DNA of 64,000 nucleotides from Achromobacter kerstersii (GTDB lineage Bacteria > Pseudomonadota > Gammaproteobacteria > Burkholderiales > Burkholderiaceae_B), in assembly GCF_902859595.1 (NCBI RefSeq), contig NZ_CADIJQ010000004.1, positions 62,001 to 126,000 on the forward strand, in the 5' to 3' direction. The notes under the pieces are model-generated. The model saw only the letters and a program-made list of their open reading frames with translations. It searched no databases and had not been told where the DNA came from. Each line of letters opens with the position of its first letter. The first letter of the stretch is position 1. Shown one piece after another: positions 35,268 through 43,916 of this stretch. The translations under genes and the position numbers were made by a program.

Positions 35268-35882
35268 ATGATTCAAGCCGTAGCCACTCACCCCCACGCG
35301 GGTCACGACGATCACGCGCATCACGACGATGGGTCCAAAACCGTTTTCGGTTTCTGGGTCTATCTGATGAGCGATTTGCTGATCTTTTCGGTGCTGTTCG
35401 CCACGTTCGCGGTGTTGTCCAACGCCACCGCGGGCGGCCCCACGGGCAAGGAACTGTTCGATCTGAAGTTCGTGCTGGTCGAAACGCTGTTGCTGTTGTT
35501 CTCCAGCTTCACCTTCGGCATGGCCAACCTGAACGTGCACGCCAACAACAAGTCCCGCGCAATGGGCTGGTTGATGGTGACGTTCCTGTTCGGCGCGGGC
35601 TTTATCGCGATGGAAGTCTGGGAATTCCATCACCTGATCACTGAAGGCGCCGGCCCCGGCCGCAGTGCTTACCTGTCGGCGTTCTTCACGCTGATCGGCA
35701 CGCACGGCCTGCACGTCACCTTCGGCCTGATCTGGATCATCGTGCTGCTGGACATGATCCGCCGCCATGGCCTGGACTCGATCAACAAGCGTCGTCTGGC
35801 GTGCCTGAGCCTGTTCTGGCACTTCCTGGACATCGTCTGGATCTGCGTCTTCACCTTCGTCTATCTCATGGGAGCCATCTGA
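35268..35882 (+). CDS. cyoC: Cytochrome bo3 ubiquinol oxidase subunit III
   Basis: Membrane subunit of 204 residues with five helices. The His/Asp-rich N-terminus ([14 protein letters not shown]) precedes [27 protein letters not shown], the usual first helix of CyoC. Later, [28 protein letters not shown] and [21 protein letters not shown], described in parts, are typical of haem-copper oxidase subunit III. Three bases separate it from cyoB, and its stop overlaps the cyoD start (TGATG). Confidence 0.97.
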   Translation: MIQAVATHPHAGHDDHAHHDDGSKTVFGFWVYLMSDLLIFSVLFATFAVLSNATAGGPTGKELFDLKFVLVETLLLLFSSFTFGMANLNVHANNKSRAMGWLMVTFLFGAGFIAMEVWEFHHLITEGAGPGRSAYLSAFFTLIGTHGLHVTFGLIWIIVLLDMIRRHGLDSINKRRLACLSLFWHFLDIVWICVFTFVYLMGAI

Positions 35883-36232
35883 TGTCGCACTCCGCTGCGG
35901 CCGCACACGGCCACGACGATCACGCCGCCGACCACGGCAGCCTGAAGTCCTACATCATCGGTTTCGTGCTCTCGCTGTTGCTCACCTTCGGCTCGTTCGG
36001 CCTGGTGATGCACGGTGCGCTGTCGCACACCATCACCATCGTCGGCGTCGTTGCCCTGTGCGTGCTCCAGTTGCTGGTGCAACTGGTGTACTTCCTGCAC
36101 ATGGGCGCGTCGAAGTCGGCACGCGACAACCTCGCCGCGTTCGTCTTCACCGTGCTGATCATCGCCATCATCGTCGGCGGTTCGGCATGGGTGCTGTACA
36201 ACATGAACGTCAACATGGGCCACGCCATGTAA
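35882..36232 (+). CDS. cyoD: Cytochrome bo3 ubiquinol oxidase subunit IV
   Basis: Small membrane subunit of 116 residues with three helices (GSLKSYIIGFVLSLLLTFGSFG; IVGVVALCVLQLLVQLVYFLHM; FVFTVLIIAIIVGGSAWVLYNMN, each cited loosely). VQLVYFLHMG is characteristic of CyoD. The N-terminus is His-rich, like CyoC. The ATG at 35882 shares its A with the cyoC stop. A strong hairpin terminator follows 40 bp downstream. Confidence 0.96.
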   Translation: MSHSAAAAHGHDDHAADHGSLKSYIIGFVLSLLLTFGSFGLVMHGALSHTITIVGVVALCVLQLLVQLVYFLHMGASKSARDNLAAFVFTVLIIAIIVGGSAWVLYNMNVNMGHAM

Positions 36233-36272
36233 TGACGGTTTGCCGTTGACGCGGTTTGCACGCGTCAATGCA

Positions 36273-36308
36273 AAAAAAACAGGCGCCTTCGGGCGCCTGT
36301 TTTGTTTT
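36273..36308. terminator. Bidirectional terminator after cyoABCD
   Basis: AAAACAGGCGCC-TTCG-GGCGCCTGTTTT: perfect stem with a stable TTCG loop and A/T tracts on both sides. It separates cyoD from the convergent ankyrin gene. Confidence 0.92.
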
Positions 36309-36310
36309 GC

Positions 36311-36343
36311 GGATTGATCCGGGATTGATCCGGGATTGGTCCT
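36311..36343. repeat. 11-bp tandem repeat, 3 units
   Basis: GGATTGATCCG twice and GGATTGGTCCT once, 36 bp beyond the stop of the ankyrin gene. It does not touch the stop codon. Confidence 0.85.
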
Positions 36344-36378
36344 GGGGTCGCCCGGCGTAGCCCCCGGGGCTAGCGCGT

Positions 36379-38892
36379 CTACTGTGCTGGCGCCTTTACA
36401 TTGAGCGTCACATTGGCGCGCGCGGCCAGCTCGCGGGCAGTCACCCCCACGAAAGGCTGCACGCGCGACGCCTGATTCAAATCGCAACTGGCCGCGCCCT
36501 GCGCCCCTTCCATGACCTGCCGAATCGCCCGCGCGCCCATCGGGCTGATGGGGCCGCTGTCGCTCAACTGCCAGGCCAGCATGTCGGCCACCGCCATGCC
36601 GCAACGCCACGGCGTGCGGTACAGCCCCGCATCGTGCTCCAGCAGCAGCTTGGCCTTGGCTTCCTTGCCCAGCCGCAACATGGTCACCAGCGGCAAGGCG
36701 TCGGCGTCCACCACGCCATCGATCCGCACGCTGGGGTCCGTGCGGTCCGAGGCGTCAGCGCCCTGCTCCAGCCACTGCTGGTAAAGATCGTCAGGCAGCC
36801 ACGGCAGGCTGAGCGGCGCAATCATGTTGTTGGCGATGCCCGTTGCATCATTGGCGCGGGTCAGCGGCACACCGGCGGCCAAGAGCCGATCCGCCGTGGC
36901 GCGCAGCTTGGCGCGCTGGCCATCCCATTCGGCGCTGTTCTGCTTGATGGTTGAACGGATCTCCAGCTGATTCCACACCGCCAGCAGGCTGGACAGCGAT
37001 TCGGGCGTCAACGGCGCTTGTGGCGATCGGGCAGCTTGCGCCAACTGGTCCACCAGCGCCGGCTGCATCATGCGCGCGGCTAGCGTCAGCGCTTCGTTCA
37101 GGCCATTGCGTTCCGGCGTCTTGCTGGCGCTGTAGCCGCCCACCGCCGGGTCCACGCCATGGGCCAGCGCGTAAGTAACCCGTTCCGGTATGGGATACAC
37201 GACCGTCGGCGTGAACTCGCCGTTGATAGCCCCGCGCAACGCTTCCAGCAATGGCGTTTCCCACATGCCCTGGTTGCCGTAGTACATGCGGATGTAGGCG
37301 GCGTTGATGTCGGCGCCCTTGGCCAGCAGCGCGTCGGCAAACCACAGGGTCTTGGGGCTTTGCATGGCCGCATGCAGCGCAGTTCGCCCATTCTTTTCGC
37401 GCACGTTCGGGTTGGCGCCCTTGGCCAGCAGATAGTTCAGCGCGTCCTTGTCTTCGCTGTAGTACGAAATGCGCCGTATCAGCAGCGGCGTGCCACTGGA
37501 ATCCAGCACATCCATCGGCGCGCCCGCTGCGATCAAGGCATCGGCCAGCGCATAGCGTTCTGCGGCGGGACGCGTGTCGCGGCCATCGGGCAGCGCGCTG
37601 GCCAAGAGCACATAGCCGTTGTTCGCGCCGTCGGCGCGCGCGCCCGCCGCCAACAACAGCTGCACCGTATCCAGCTGCTTGCGCGATACGGCCACCGCCA
37701 GCGCCGACGTGCCGTTCTCGTTCACGCCGTTCGGGTCTTGCCCGCTTGAGAGTTCGGCGCGCACGGCGTTCAGGTCGTCGGCCTGGATCGCCTTGAAGAT
37801 CGCAAGCCGCGGCCGGCAGACGTCGGCGGTAAGCGTCGCTTCGTTCAAGGCAACACCGATGCGGGTCGCGATGTTGGCGGGAATGGGTTCCTTGGCCGTC
37901 AGGCGGCGCGAGCAGTACAGGCGGTAGTCCTCGCGAGCCAGGGCTTGAAAATAGTCACGCTTGTCACGCGTCTTTTCGCCGTGCTTCCAGCGTGCGTCGG
38001 CACGGTTCAGGTACGCCGCCGTGCGCGACGGGTCACGGCGCAGCACCTCGGTCAAGATGCGGTCGGCTTGCGCCGTGTCGCCCGATTCGGCCAGCCAGAA
38101 ACCATAGTCGTTCAACGCAGTGAGCAGGTCGGCATCCTTGCCGGTGGGATCGATCTCGCGGTAGTCCTGTTCCATGACGAAGCGGCGCAAGTCTGCCAGC
38201 GCGCGATTGAACTCGGCCGTCTTCGCGCGCGGGATGGCGCGCGCAACTTGATGCAGCGTGCGGAACGTGGCGGTTATGTCGACGGGCGTCTGATATTCGA
38301 AACGGACTTCGGCAGGAAACGCCTTCATGCGCACGGGGTAATCGGTCAGGGCCGCGCGCAAGGTGACAAGCGCCTGCGCCTTCCTGGCCTCGTCCCAGGG
38401 CCGATCAGCGGTCACGACGGCCAACCCCGCATCGGCATGGACCGAGGCGGCAACGCCCTGGGCATCCACCAGGAAGCCATCGGCCTGCGTGTCGTCGGAA
38501 CCGCTATAGGAATAGCCCACCCAGTAAACCGTTTCGGCGTTGCGCGGGGTGCGGACCACCACCCGTTCTTCCCGCGAAGCGCTCCACTTGGCCGGGTCGA
38601 TCGCAAGCGGCTGCGAACGGAAATCCAGGCTGAATTCCTTGCCCGCGCCGCGCGTATACCGGTACAGGTACAACCGGTTTTCCATCTGCCCGACCACGAC
38701 GGCGTCCTTGACGTTCTCGGTACCCCAGGCACGGCGTTCCGGTTCGCGCAGCGGGTAGCGCGACAACCGAACGGACTCGATCACGGCGCCGATATCGGAC
38801 GCCACGGCGGGTTGCGGCGTGGCCGCCATGCCAGCCAGCGCGACCAGAACGGCGCCGAACAAACGGGAAACTGTGGGATGAAAGCGCTGCAT
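36379..38892 (-). CDS. Exported ankyrin-repeat protein
   Basis: Protein of 837 residues with a signal peptide ending PAVASD. The first 350 residues have no clear family and include a TPR-like helix pair (WLAESGDTAQADRILTEVLRRDP) near 270. Ankyrin repeats cover about 385-560: NAVRAELSSGQDPNGVNENG, TSALAVAVSRKQLDTVQLLLAAGA, RTALHAAMQSP and ADALLAKGADINAAY. Further irregular repeats follow to about 730. Likely periplasmic or surface-exposed, used for protein binding. No neighbour of known linked function. The upstream gap holds a long dyad (39007-39030). Confidence 0.85.
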   Translation of the reverse strand: MQRFHPTVSRLFGAVLVALAGMAATPQPAVASDIGAVIESVRLSRYPLREPERRAWGTENVKDAVVVGQMENRLYLYRYTRGAGKEFSLDFRSQPLAIDPAKWSASREERVVVRTPRNAETVYWVGYSYSGSDDTQADGFLVDAQGVAASVHADAGLAVVTADRPWDEARKAQALVTLRAALTDYPVRMKAFPAEVRFEYQTPVDITATFRTLHQVARAIPRAKTAEFNRALADLRRFVMEQDYREIDPTGKDADLLTALNDYGFWLAESGDTAQADRILTEVLRRDPSRTAAYLNRADARWKHGEKTRDKRDYFQALAREDYRLYCSRRLTAKEPIPANIATRIGVALNEATLTADVCRPRLAIFKAIQADDLNAVRAELSSGQDPNGVNENGTSALAVAVSRKQLDTVQLLLAAGARADGANNGYVLLASALPDGRDTRPAAERYALADALIAAGAPMDVLDSSGTPLLIRRISYYSEDKDALNYLLAKGANPNVREKNGRTALHAAMQSPKTLWFADALLAKGADINAAYIRMYYGNQGMWETPLLEALRGAINGEFTPTVVYPIPERVTYALAHGVDPAVGGYSASKTPERNGLNEALTLAARMMQPALVDQLAQAARSPQAPLTPESLSSLLAVWNQLEIRSTIKQNSAEWDGQRAKLRATADRLLAAGVPLTRANDATGIANNMIAPLSLPWLPDDLYQQWLEQGADASDRTDPSVRIDGVVDADALPLVTMLRLGKEAKAKLLLEHDAGLYRTPWRCGMAVADMLAWQLSDSGPISPMGARAIRQVMEGAQGAASCDLNQASRVQPFVGVTARELAARANVTLNVKAPAQ

Positions 38893-39006
38893 GCGGGGCG
38901 GGAATACCAGGGAATCGGGGACGCTGATGATACCCCTCGCGCCAAATATCCCCGGGTATGTCCTGAGTAAATTTTGTCCACAATATCGCCAGAATGGTCT
39001 GTGTTC

Positions 39007-39030
39007 CGTTATATATTTCGAAACATAACG
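39007..39030. promoter_or_regulatory. AT-rich dyad between ankyrin gene and nifQ
   Basis: CGTTAT-N12-ATAACG, with TTTCGAAA near the centre, in the 181-bp divergent gap. It resembles an operator, but no family can be assigned. Confidence 0.35.
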
Positions 39031-39073
39031 ACTTCATTAACAGCTTAACCATTTCGCGACTGCCGCTACCCCC

Positions 39074-39703
39074 ATGGACGCCGTGCTGACCCCATCCCCC
39101 GCCCAGGCTGACCTTGTCAAGCCGGCCCAACGGTTTGCGCGCGCCCTGCTGCATCACGCACCGCCCGGCCACCCCGATGCGGGATTCTTCGCCACCGTCA
39201 TCGGCACGAGCCTGGCGCATCAGGATTTATCGCGCAGCGGCCTGTGCCCGCAAGAGCTGACCGAGCTGCTAGGCCACCTGTTCCCCGGCGCGTTGGCCTC
39301 GGGCGAAGACCGGCTGGCCGCGCTGGCCGAGCAATACGCGGGCTATGTCACGTATGGCCGGGGCGATCCGAAACCTGGCTTTACCTTGCTGTTGCGGGTG
39401 CTGCTGGATGCCTATCGCGCGCCAGAACCGGAAACCACGCCGTGGGTCACGGGCGTGCTGGTGCATGCCTGCCTGCGGCCCGATCATCTGTGGCGCGACC
39501 TGGGTTTGTCTGGCCGCGAAGACGTCACGTTTCTGCTGGCGCGCCACTACCCCGGGCTGGTCGTGCGCAACGTGCGCAACCTGCGCTGGAAGAAATTCCT
39601 GGCCTATTCCGCCTGCGAACATGCGGGCTTGCCGCCATCGGCCGCGCCCGGCTGCCCCAACTGCGAAGACTACGACGTCTGCTACACGGACACGCCGGAC
39701 TGA
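39074..39703 (+). CDS. nifQ: NifQ family protein (orphan)
   Basis: Protein of 209 residues with the NifQ core: ARHYPGLVVRNVRNLRWKKF, then CEHAG and the cysteine motif GCPNCEDYDVC near the C-terminus, the iron-sulfur/molybdenum cluster site of NifQ. In diazotrophs NifQ delivers molybdenum for the FeMo cofactor. No nif gene is in the window, and this bacterial group does not normally fix nitrogen, so another molybdenum-handling role is more likely. The start MDAVLTPSP has no strong ribosome site. It converges with a TonB receptor gene. Confidence 0.85.
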   Translation: MDAVLTPSPAQADLVKPAQRFARALLHHAPPGHPDAGFFATVIGTSLAHQDLSRSGLCPQELTELLGHLFPGALASGEDRLAALAEQYAGYVTYGRGDPKPGFTLLLRVLLDAYRAPEPETTPWVTGVLVHACLRPDHLWRDLGLSGREDVTFLLARHYPGLVVRNVRNLRWKKFLAYSACEHAGLPPSAAPGCPNCEDYDVCYTDTPD

Positions 39704-39713
39704 GCTGCCCGCA

Positions 39714-39824
39714 GCTAGAACCAGTACGGGGCGCTCACGCCCGCCCCATAGCTAGAACCGGTAGGCCGCGCTCACGCCCACCGCGCAGCTAGAACCGGTA
39801 GGCCGCGCCCACCCCGATCCCGGC
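39714..39824. repeat. 37-bp imperfect tandem repeat, 3 copies, of the TonB receptor 3' end
   Basis: Copies begin at 39714, 39751 and 39788, each with GCTAGAACC(A/G)GTA. On the minus strand the third copy is the receptor's own last codons (GAAYRF-stop type); the other two are downstream duplicates that again contain TAG. Confidence 0.85.
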
Positions 39825-41939
39825 GCTGCGCCCGGCGGCCGGTTCGTAATAGCGTCCATTGCTTTCATTGACGATCACCGAACCCGCGTAGCGTTTGTCG
39901 AACAGGTTATCCACACGCGCGTAGGCGTTGAGCTCCCACGGCCCCAGCCGCTTCACGTAACCCGCGCTCACCGCCGCCACGAAGTAGCCGGGCGCGTCTT
40001 GATCATTGGCATCGTTCACATAGATCTTGCTAAGCGCGCGCCCTTCCACCGACGCCTGCCAGCCTTCGGGCGGCGCCCAGGCCAACGACGCGAACACGGC
40101 CTGGCGCGCGATGCCAGGGATTTTGTTGCCGGCGCGGATGTCTGCCCCGCTATCGTCGGCGTAGCGCGCGTTCAGCCACGTATAGGCAAACTGCGTGCGC
40201 CAATGCGGCGCGAATTCGCCCGTCCACCCAAGCTCCACGCCGTCGCGCCGGGTGCGCCCAGCGTTCTGGTAACTGGTGCGCCCGCCCGAGCTGCCCGCCG
40301 ACACGATTTCGTCGTCGGTACGGGTGTGGAACACCGCTGCCGTCGCCAGCCCACCGGCCAACCTCGCTTTGACGCCACCCTCCAGATTGGTGCTGAGCGC
40401 GGGCGACAAGCCGAAGTTCAAGCCAGGCTGGCCGCCGGGCCGGTACGAGATCTCGTTAAGTGTCGGGGTTTCAAAGCCCCGGCCATACGAGGCATAAACA
40501 CTCACATCGGAACTGACCGCATAGCGCACGGCGGCCACGGGCAAGGCTTTGCGATAGCGGGCGTCGCCGCTGTCATCGCCGTTGCCGGGCACGATGTAAT
40601 GATCGTTGGAATCGAAGCGCACGGTGCTGTACCGCAGCCCGGCATCCAAGGTCCAGCGCGGCGACACCTTCCATGAGGCCTGCACATACGGGTCGGCGCT
40701 GTAGACGGTGTTGGTCTCGTCGCGCCGCAACGCGCCCTGCACGCCCAGCTGTTGATTGGCGCCTGTGCCGGTGAAATTCTGATAGCCCTTGCGGTCTTCC
40801 CGCAGGGAATCGTAAGAGAAGCCGCCGATGAGCGTCAGCGGCCGGCCCGCCATGTCCAGTTCCGACGTCCAGCGCACGTCCGCGCCGCCGTATTGGCGCG
40901 CCAGATCAATGACGCCGCCCGCCTGCGTGGGCGCCAATTGCGCGGCCGGGGGAATCGATTGGTACTGCGTGGTGTCGCGCTGGCCGTAATACGCCATCAC
41001 GCGCAAGGTGTTGCGGCCATCCACCTGCCGTTCGTAGACCACGCCGCCCTGCGTCTGCCGCACCGTTTTACGGGTGTCGTATTGCTGCGCCAGGGGCGCG
41101 GCCCGCGGGTCGTCTTGAAACTGCTGATACGTCAGGCCCAAGGGGTCCTGCGCCTTCAGGTCCACGCTGTTGGCGACGATGGTCAGGCGGCTGGCGTCGT
41201 CCAGTTGCAGGCCCAGCTTGGCATTGGCCAGGTTCTTGCGGGCGGCGCTGTGGTCGCGATAGCCGTCTGTCGTAAAGCGTGTCAGGTCCACCACGTAATC
41301 CAGTTCCCCTGCGCCCGTCCCGGTGACGCCACTGGCTTTCGCGCCGTAACGCCACGTGCCGAAACTGCCCGCCCACGCGCTGGCCGCAAGCGATGGCGGC
41401 GCCGCGCCGTCTTCCGTATAGACCTGAATGACGCCACCCGAGGAATTGCCATACAGCGCGGAAAACGGGCCGCGCAACACTTCAACGCGGTCGATGGAGC
41501 CGATGTCGATATTGGAGGTCTGCCCCTGCCCGTCCGGCATCGTCGCGGGGATGCCGTCCACGTACAGCCGCACCCCGCGCACGCCAAAGGTCGAGCGCGC
41601 GCCGAATCCCCGGCTGGAAATCTGCAAGTCCTGCGCGTAGTTCTGCCGGTTCTGGATCTGCAACCCCGGCACGCCGGCCAACCCTTCCGACAGATTGATC
41701 TGAGGCTGCCCGCGACGCATCGCCACGCCGTCGACCACATCCACCGAGGCGGGCGTATCCAGTACCGATGTATCCAGGCGCGTACCGGTAACGACTACCG
41801 GGGACAGCGTGGACTCGGCCTCTTGCGCCCAGGCGCCGTTAACCATCCCCACCGCCAGCGACCCGCGCGCGAGCCATCGCAGCCCTTGGTGCACCTTCCT
41901 CGGCCGCAATGCCGCGCGCCGATCCGCCCGCTCCGTCAA
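39789..41939 (-). CDS. TonB-dependent outer-membrane receptor
   Basis: Outer-membrane receptor of 716 residues. A signal region ends near GAWAQEAESTL, with TonB box-like LSPVVVTGTR. The plug domain has ISSRGFGARSTFGVRGVRLYVDGIPATMPDGQG (residues 105-140, in parts) and VEVLRGPFSALYGNSSGGVI. The barrel ends GVGAAYRF with the terminal Phe needed for insertion. No STN domain, so no sigma signalling. The substrate is probably a ferric chelate by general resemblance, but nothing nearby (sigma factor, ABC genes) confirms it. The 3' end is duplicated downstream. Confidence 0.92.
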   Translation of the reverse strand: MTERADRRAALRPRKVHQGLRWLARGSLAVGMVNGAWAQEAESTLSPVVVTGTRLDTSVLDTPASVDVVDGVAMRRGQPQINLSEGLAGVPGLQIQNRQNYAQDLQISSRGFGARSTFGVRGVRLYVDGIPATMPDGQGQTSNIDIGSIDRVEVLRGPFSALYGNSSGGVIQVYTEDGAAPPSLAASAWAGSFGTWRYGAKASGVTGTGAGELDYVVDLTRFTTDGYRDHSAARKNLANAKLGLQLDDASRLTIVANSVDLKAQDPLGLTYQQFQDDPRAAPLAQQYDTRKTVRQTQGGVVYERQVDGRNTLRVMAYYGQRDTTQYQSIPPAAQLAPTQAGGVIDLARQYGGADVRWTSELDMAGRPLTLIGGFSYDSLREDRKGYQNFTGTGANQQLGVQGALRRDETNTVYSADPYVQASWKVSPRWTLDAGLRYSTVRFDSNDHYIVPGNGDDSGDARYRKALPVAAVRYAVSSDVSVYASYGRGFETPTLNEISYRPGGQPGLNFGLSPALSTNLEGGVKARLAGGLATAAVFHTRTDDEIVSAGSSGGRTSYQNAGRTRRDGVELGWTGEFAPHWRTQFAYTWLNARYADDSGADIRAGNKIPGIARQAVFASLAWAPPEGWQASVEGRALSKIYVNDANDQDAPGYFVAAVSAGYVKRLGPWELNAYARVDNLFDKRYAGSVIVNESNGRYYEPAAGRSAGIGVGAAYRF

Positions 41940-42014
41940 ATCCTTCTCCCGTACTCAAAAAGTCTGGCCCGCCCCATTGGAAATCCCGGGCGGGAATAGG
42001 TTCTAATAGCCGCC

Positions 42015-42230
42015 ATGGAACCCATGCAAGACATCGAACGCCGCCTGCTCGAACTGGAGGTCAAGTCCAGCTTCTCGGACGACCTGCTGGAACAGCTGAA
42101 CCAGATCATCGTGCGGCAGCAACAGCAAATTGACCGTCTACAGCGCGAAGTGGCAGACCTGCGCCAGCAGGCCCCGGAAGGCGCAGCGCCTTTTCGCAGC
42201 CTGCGCGACGAACTGCCGCCGCATTATTGA
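42015..42230 (+). CDS. slyX: SlyX family protein
   Basis: Small acidic coiled-coil protein of 71 residues: IERRLLELEVKSSFSDDLLEQLNQIIVRQQQQIDRL forms the heptad region (described over residues 6-41), and the ending DELPPHY is the family hallmark. Function unknown in all species. Its TGA is the first three bases of a 14-bp tandem repeat. Confidence 0.95.
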   Translation: MEPMQDIERRLLELEVKSSFSDDLLEQLNQIIVRQQQQIDRLQREVADLRQQAPEGAAPFRSLRDELPPHY

Positions 42231-42325
42231 CGTTCTGACGCTGACGTTCAGACGCAGACGTTCTGACGCCGACGTTCCGACGCTGACGTTCAAACGCCGA
42301 CGTTCCAACGCCGACGTCACGCTGC
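42228..42325. repeat. 14-bp tandem repeat, 6 units plus a degenerate one, starting on the slyX stop codon
   Basis: Units of the form NGACGTTCNNACGC from 42228 to 42311, with a decayed unit to 42325. First unit TGACGTTCTGACGC includes the slyX TGA. It fills the gap to the convergent methyltransferase gene. No spacers, so not CRISPR. Confidence 0.95.
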
Positions 42326-42349
42326 TGCCCCTGCACGCCTGACGCCACG

Positions 42350-43168
42350 CTAGTAACGGTACCGCAGCAACCGCCCCAAGCGGCGCAGCGGCAATACCCG
42401 CCGCATCAACCACAACCCCATGCGCGCACGCCAGCTCAGCCTGGCCAGCTGCCTGCTATCGCTGGCTTCTTCCATCCCCTGCTCGATGCGCAGGCGCATG
42501 CCCGGCACCTGGGCCTCCAGGTTCTGCGGATTTTCCAGGCTCCAGCGCATCACGGCGCCCGTCGCCCGGAACATGCGGTTGCGCCGCGCCAGCGCCAAGC
42601 CCAGCCGGTTATAGGCGTCGAACGCGATCTCGCCGGTGGGAAATTGCGTGGTCACCACACGCATCAGTTGCAGCACCTCTTCCTCTTGTAAGTACAGGAA
42701 CAGGCCTTCGGCCACCACCAGCGCCGGCTTGTCGGTGGGAATCTGCGCGAGCCAGCCCAGATCCGACAGTGGCGAACCAATCAGCGCGTAACCGGGGCGC
42801 GACGGGTACAGCGCACGCCGCAGGGCGATGACGTCGGGGTAGTCCACGTCGAACCAGTTGACGTCTGCCGGCGGGTCCACCCGAAACACCCGGCTGTCCA
42901 GCCCGCATCCCAGATGCAGCACCGTGGCGCCGTTGTGGGCGGCGATGAACTCGCGCACCCAGCCGTCCAGCGAATACGCCCGCATCGCCAAGCCAATCAT
43001 CTCGTCGCGGCGCATGCGCAACGCGGAAAAGTCGTGGTCGATCCGCGCCACAGCGTCGGCCGCGTAGCGGTCTTGCAACAGGGAATCGGGCAGGCGGCTT
43101 TCTTCTGCCTTGGCAAACAGCGTGATCAGCAGCGTGGCTTTTTCACGTGTCAGATGGACCTTTTCCAT
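42350..43168 (-). CDS. Class I SAM-dependent methyltransferase (LCMT/PPM1-like)
   Basis: Cytosolic enzyme of 272 residues. Motif I reads VLHLGCGLDSRVFRVD (residues about 83-98) and motif II NWFDVDYPDVI; ALVVAEGLFLYLQEEEV is the post-II region. This set is typical of the leucine carboxyl methyltransferase/O-methyltransferase family found in bacteria, acting on small carboxylic or phenolic compounds. Substrate unknown. Divergent from a DUF4148-like gene across a 220-bp gap that contains two TCCAT-N2-ATGGA palindromes. Confidence 0.88.
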   Translation of the reverse strand: MEKVHLTREKATLLITLFAKAEESRLPDSLLQDRYAADAVARIDHDFSALRMRRDEMIGLAMRAYSLDGWVREFIAAHNGATVLHLGCGLDSRVFRVDPPADVNWFDVDYPDVIALRRALYPSRPGYALIGSPLSDLGWLAQIPTDKPALVVAEGLFLYLQEEEVLQLMRVVTTQFPTGEIAFDAYNRLGLALARRNRMFRATGAVMRWSLENPQNLEAQVPGMRLRIEQGMEEASDSRQLARLSWRARMGLWLMRRVLPLRRLGRLLRYRY

Positions 43169-43203
43169 GCCAGTTTCCAGGAGACAGAGGGCACGCTATC
43201 GAT

Positions 43204-43215
43204 TCCATGAATGGA
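43204..43215. promoter_or_regulatory. Palindrome TCCAT-GA-ATGGA
   Basis: Perfect arms, 36 bp upstream of the methyltransferase start. Its centre is 40 bp from that of a second copy at 43244-43255. Confidence 0.4.
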
Positions 43216-43241
43216 GACTATCGAATAAATCGAACGATATC

Positions 43242-43257
43242 TTTCCATTGATGGAAA
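43242..43257. promoter_or_regulatory. Palindrome TTTCCAT-TG-ATGGAAA
   Basis: Perfect 7-bp arms with the same TCCAT-N2-ATGGA core as 43204-43215. Between the two copies is TATCG-N11-CGATA. The spacing of about four helical turns suggests cooperative binding in this divergent region. Confidence 0.45.
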
Positions 43258-43388
43258 TATCTTTTACCGATATCCGGGTTTATCCCTAGCCTGACTCGGC
43301 GCAGAATTCAGTCATCGGGAAACAGCAACGAACCACGACGGATAGGCCGCCGGATTCGCCCCCAGGCTCTTGAAATCGGAGATTTACC

Positions 43389-43745
43389 ATGAAGAAGACC
43401 CTCGCTACCGCACTGATGTTGTCCTTGGCCGCCCTGAGCGCTGGCGCCTACGCATCGCAAAACATCGAACCCAACAACGTGCCGTTCCAAGGCGTTTACG
43501 GCACCCAGTACGAAGGCCCGACCCGCGCCCAGGTGCAAGCCGAACTGGCTGCCGCCAAGGCCGCTGGCCTGGTCACCAACGTCGAACCGAACAACGTGCC
43601 CTTCCAAGGCGTTTACGGCGCGCCCCAATCGGGCAAGACCCGCGCCGATGTGCAGGCTGAACTCGCCGCCGCCAAGGCCGCAGGCCAAGTGTCCAACGTT
43701 GAACCGAACGACATGCCATTCGCGGGCGTCTATCACAGCAACTGA
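43389..43745 (+). CDS. DUF4148-like exported repeat protein
   Basis: Protein of 118 residues with a signal peptide ending GAYAS. The mature part consists of two nearly identical blocks, NNVPFQGVYG...TRA(Q/D)VQAELAAAKAAG, followed by a third, truncated VEPNDMPFAGVY. This is the DUF4148-like layout, also seen in the protein at 29760 but with different surrounding motifs. Function unknown; many copies occur in this bacterial group. Strong terminator downstream. Confidence 0.85.
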   Translation: MKKTLATALMLSLAALSAGAYASQNIEPNNVPFQGVYGTQYEGPTRAQVQAELAAAKAAGLVTNVEPNNVPFQGVYGAPQSGKTRADVQAELAAAKAAGQVSNVEPNDMPFAGVYHSN

Positions 43746-43812
43746 TCTGCCCCGGGGCCACGCGCCCCGGCCTCACGATTACCGCGATTTACCCTCCCCT
43801 TGTTGTACCTTG

Positions 43813-43842
43813 GCCGCCGGCAATCTGGCGGCCTTTTTTTTA
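43813..43842 (+). terminator. Rho-independent terminator
   Basis: GGCCGCC / GGCGGCC with an 8-base loop and eight T residues, 68 bp after the DUF4148-like gene. Confidence 0.92.
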
Positions 43843-43916
43843 CGTGGCGCATGGCTTGGCGTACTATCGGCTCCATTGCACGCATAACAATCTGGTCAAT
43901 AAGAAGGGAGCCTATC

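Noticed and set aside
33876..35906. Minus-strand frame of 676 codons opposite cyoB and cyoC
   Set aside because: Antisense to the intact oxidase subunits; composition dominated by His, Asp, Gln and Arg, no motif.
39074..39703. Nitrogen fixation locus
   Set aside because: Only nifQ is present; no nitrogenase or cofactor genes in the window.
42228..42325. Possible CRISPR array
   Set aside because: Units of 14 bp are directly adjacent, with no spacers and no cas genes; it is a minisatellite.
42350..43388. Methyltransferase as part of a secondary metabolite cluster
   Set aside because: No synthase or other tailoring genes nearby; it stands between slyX and a DUF4148-like gene.
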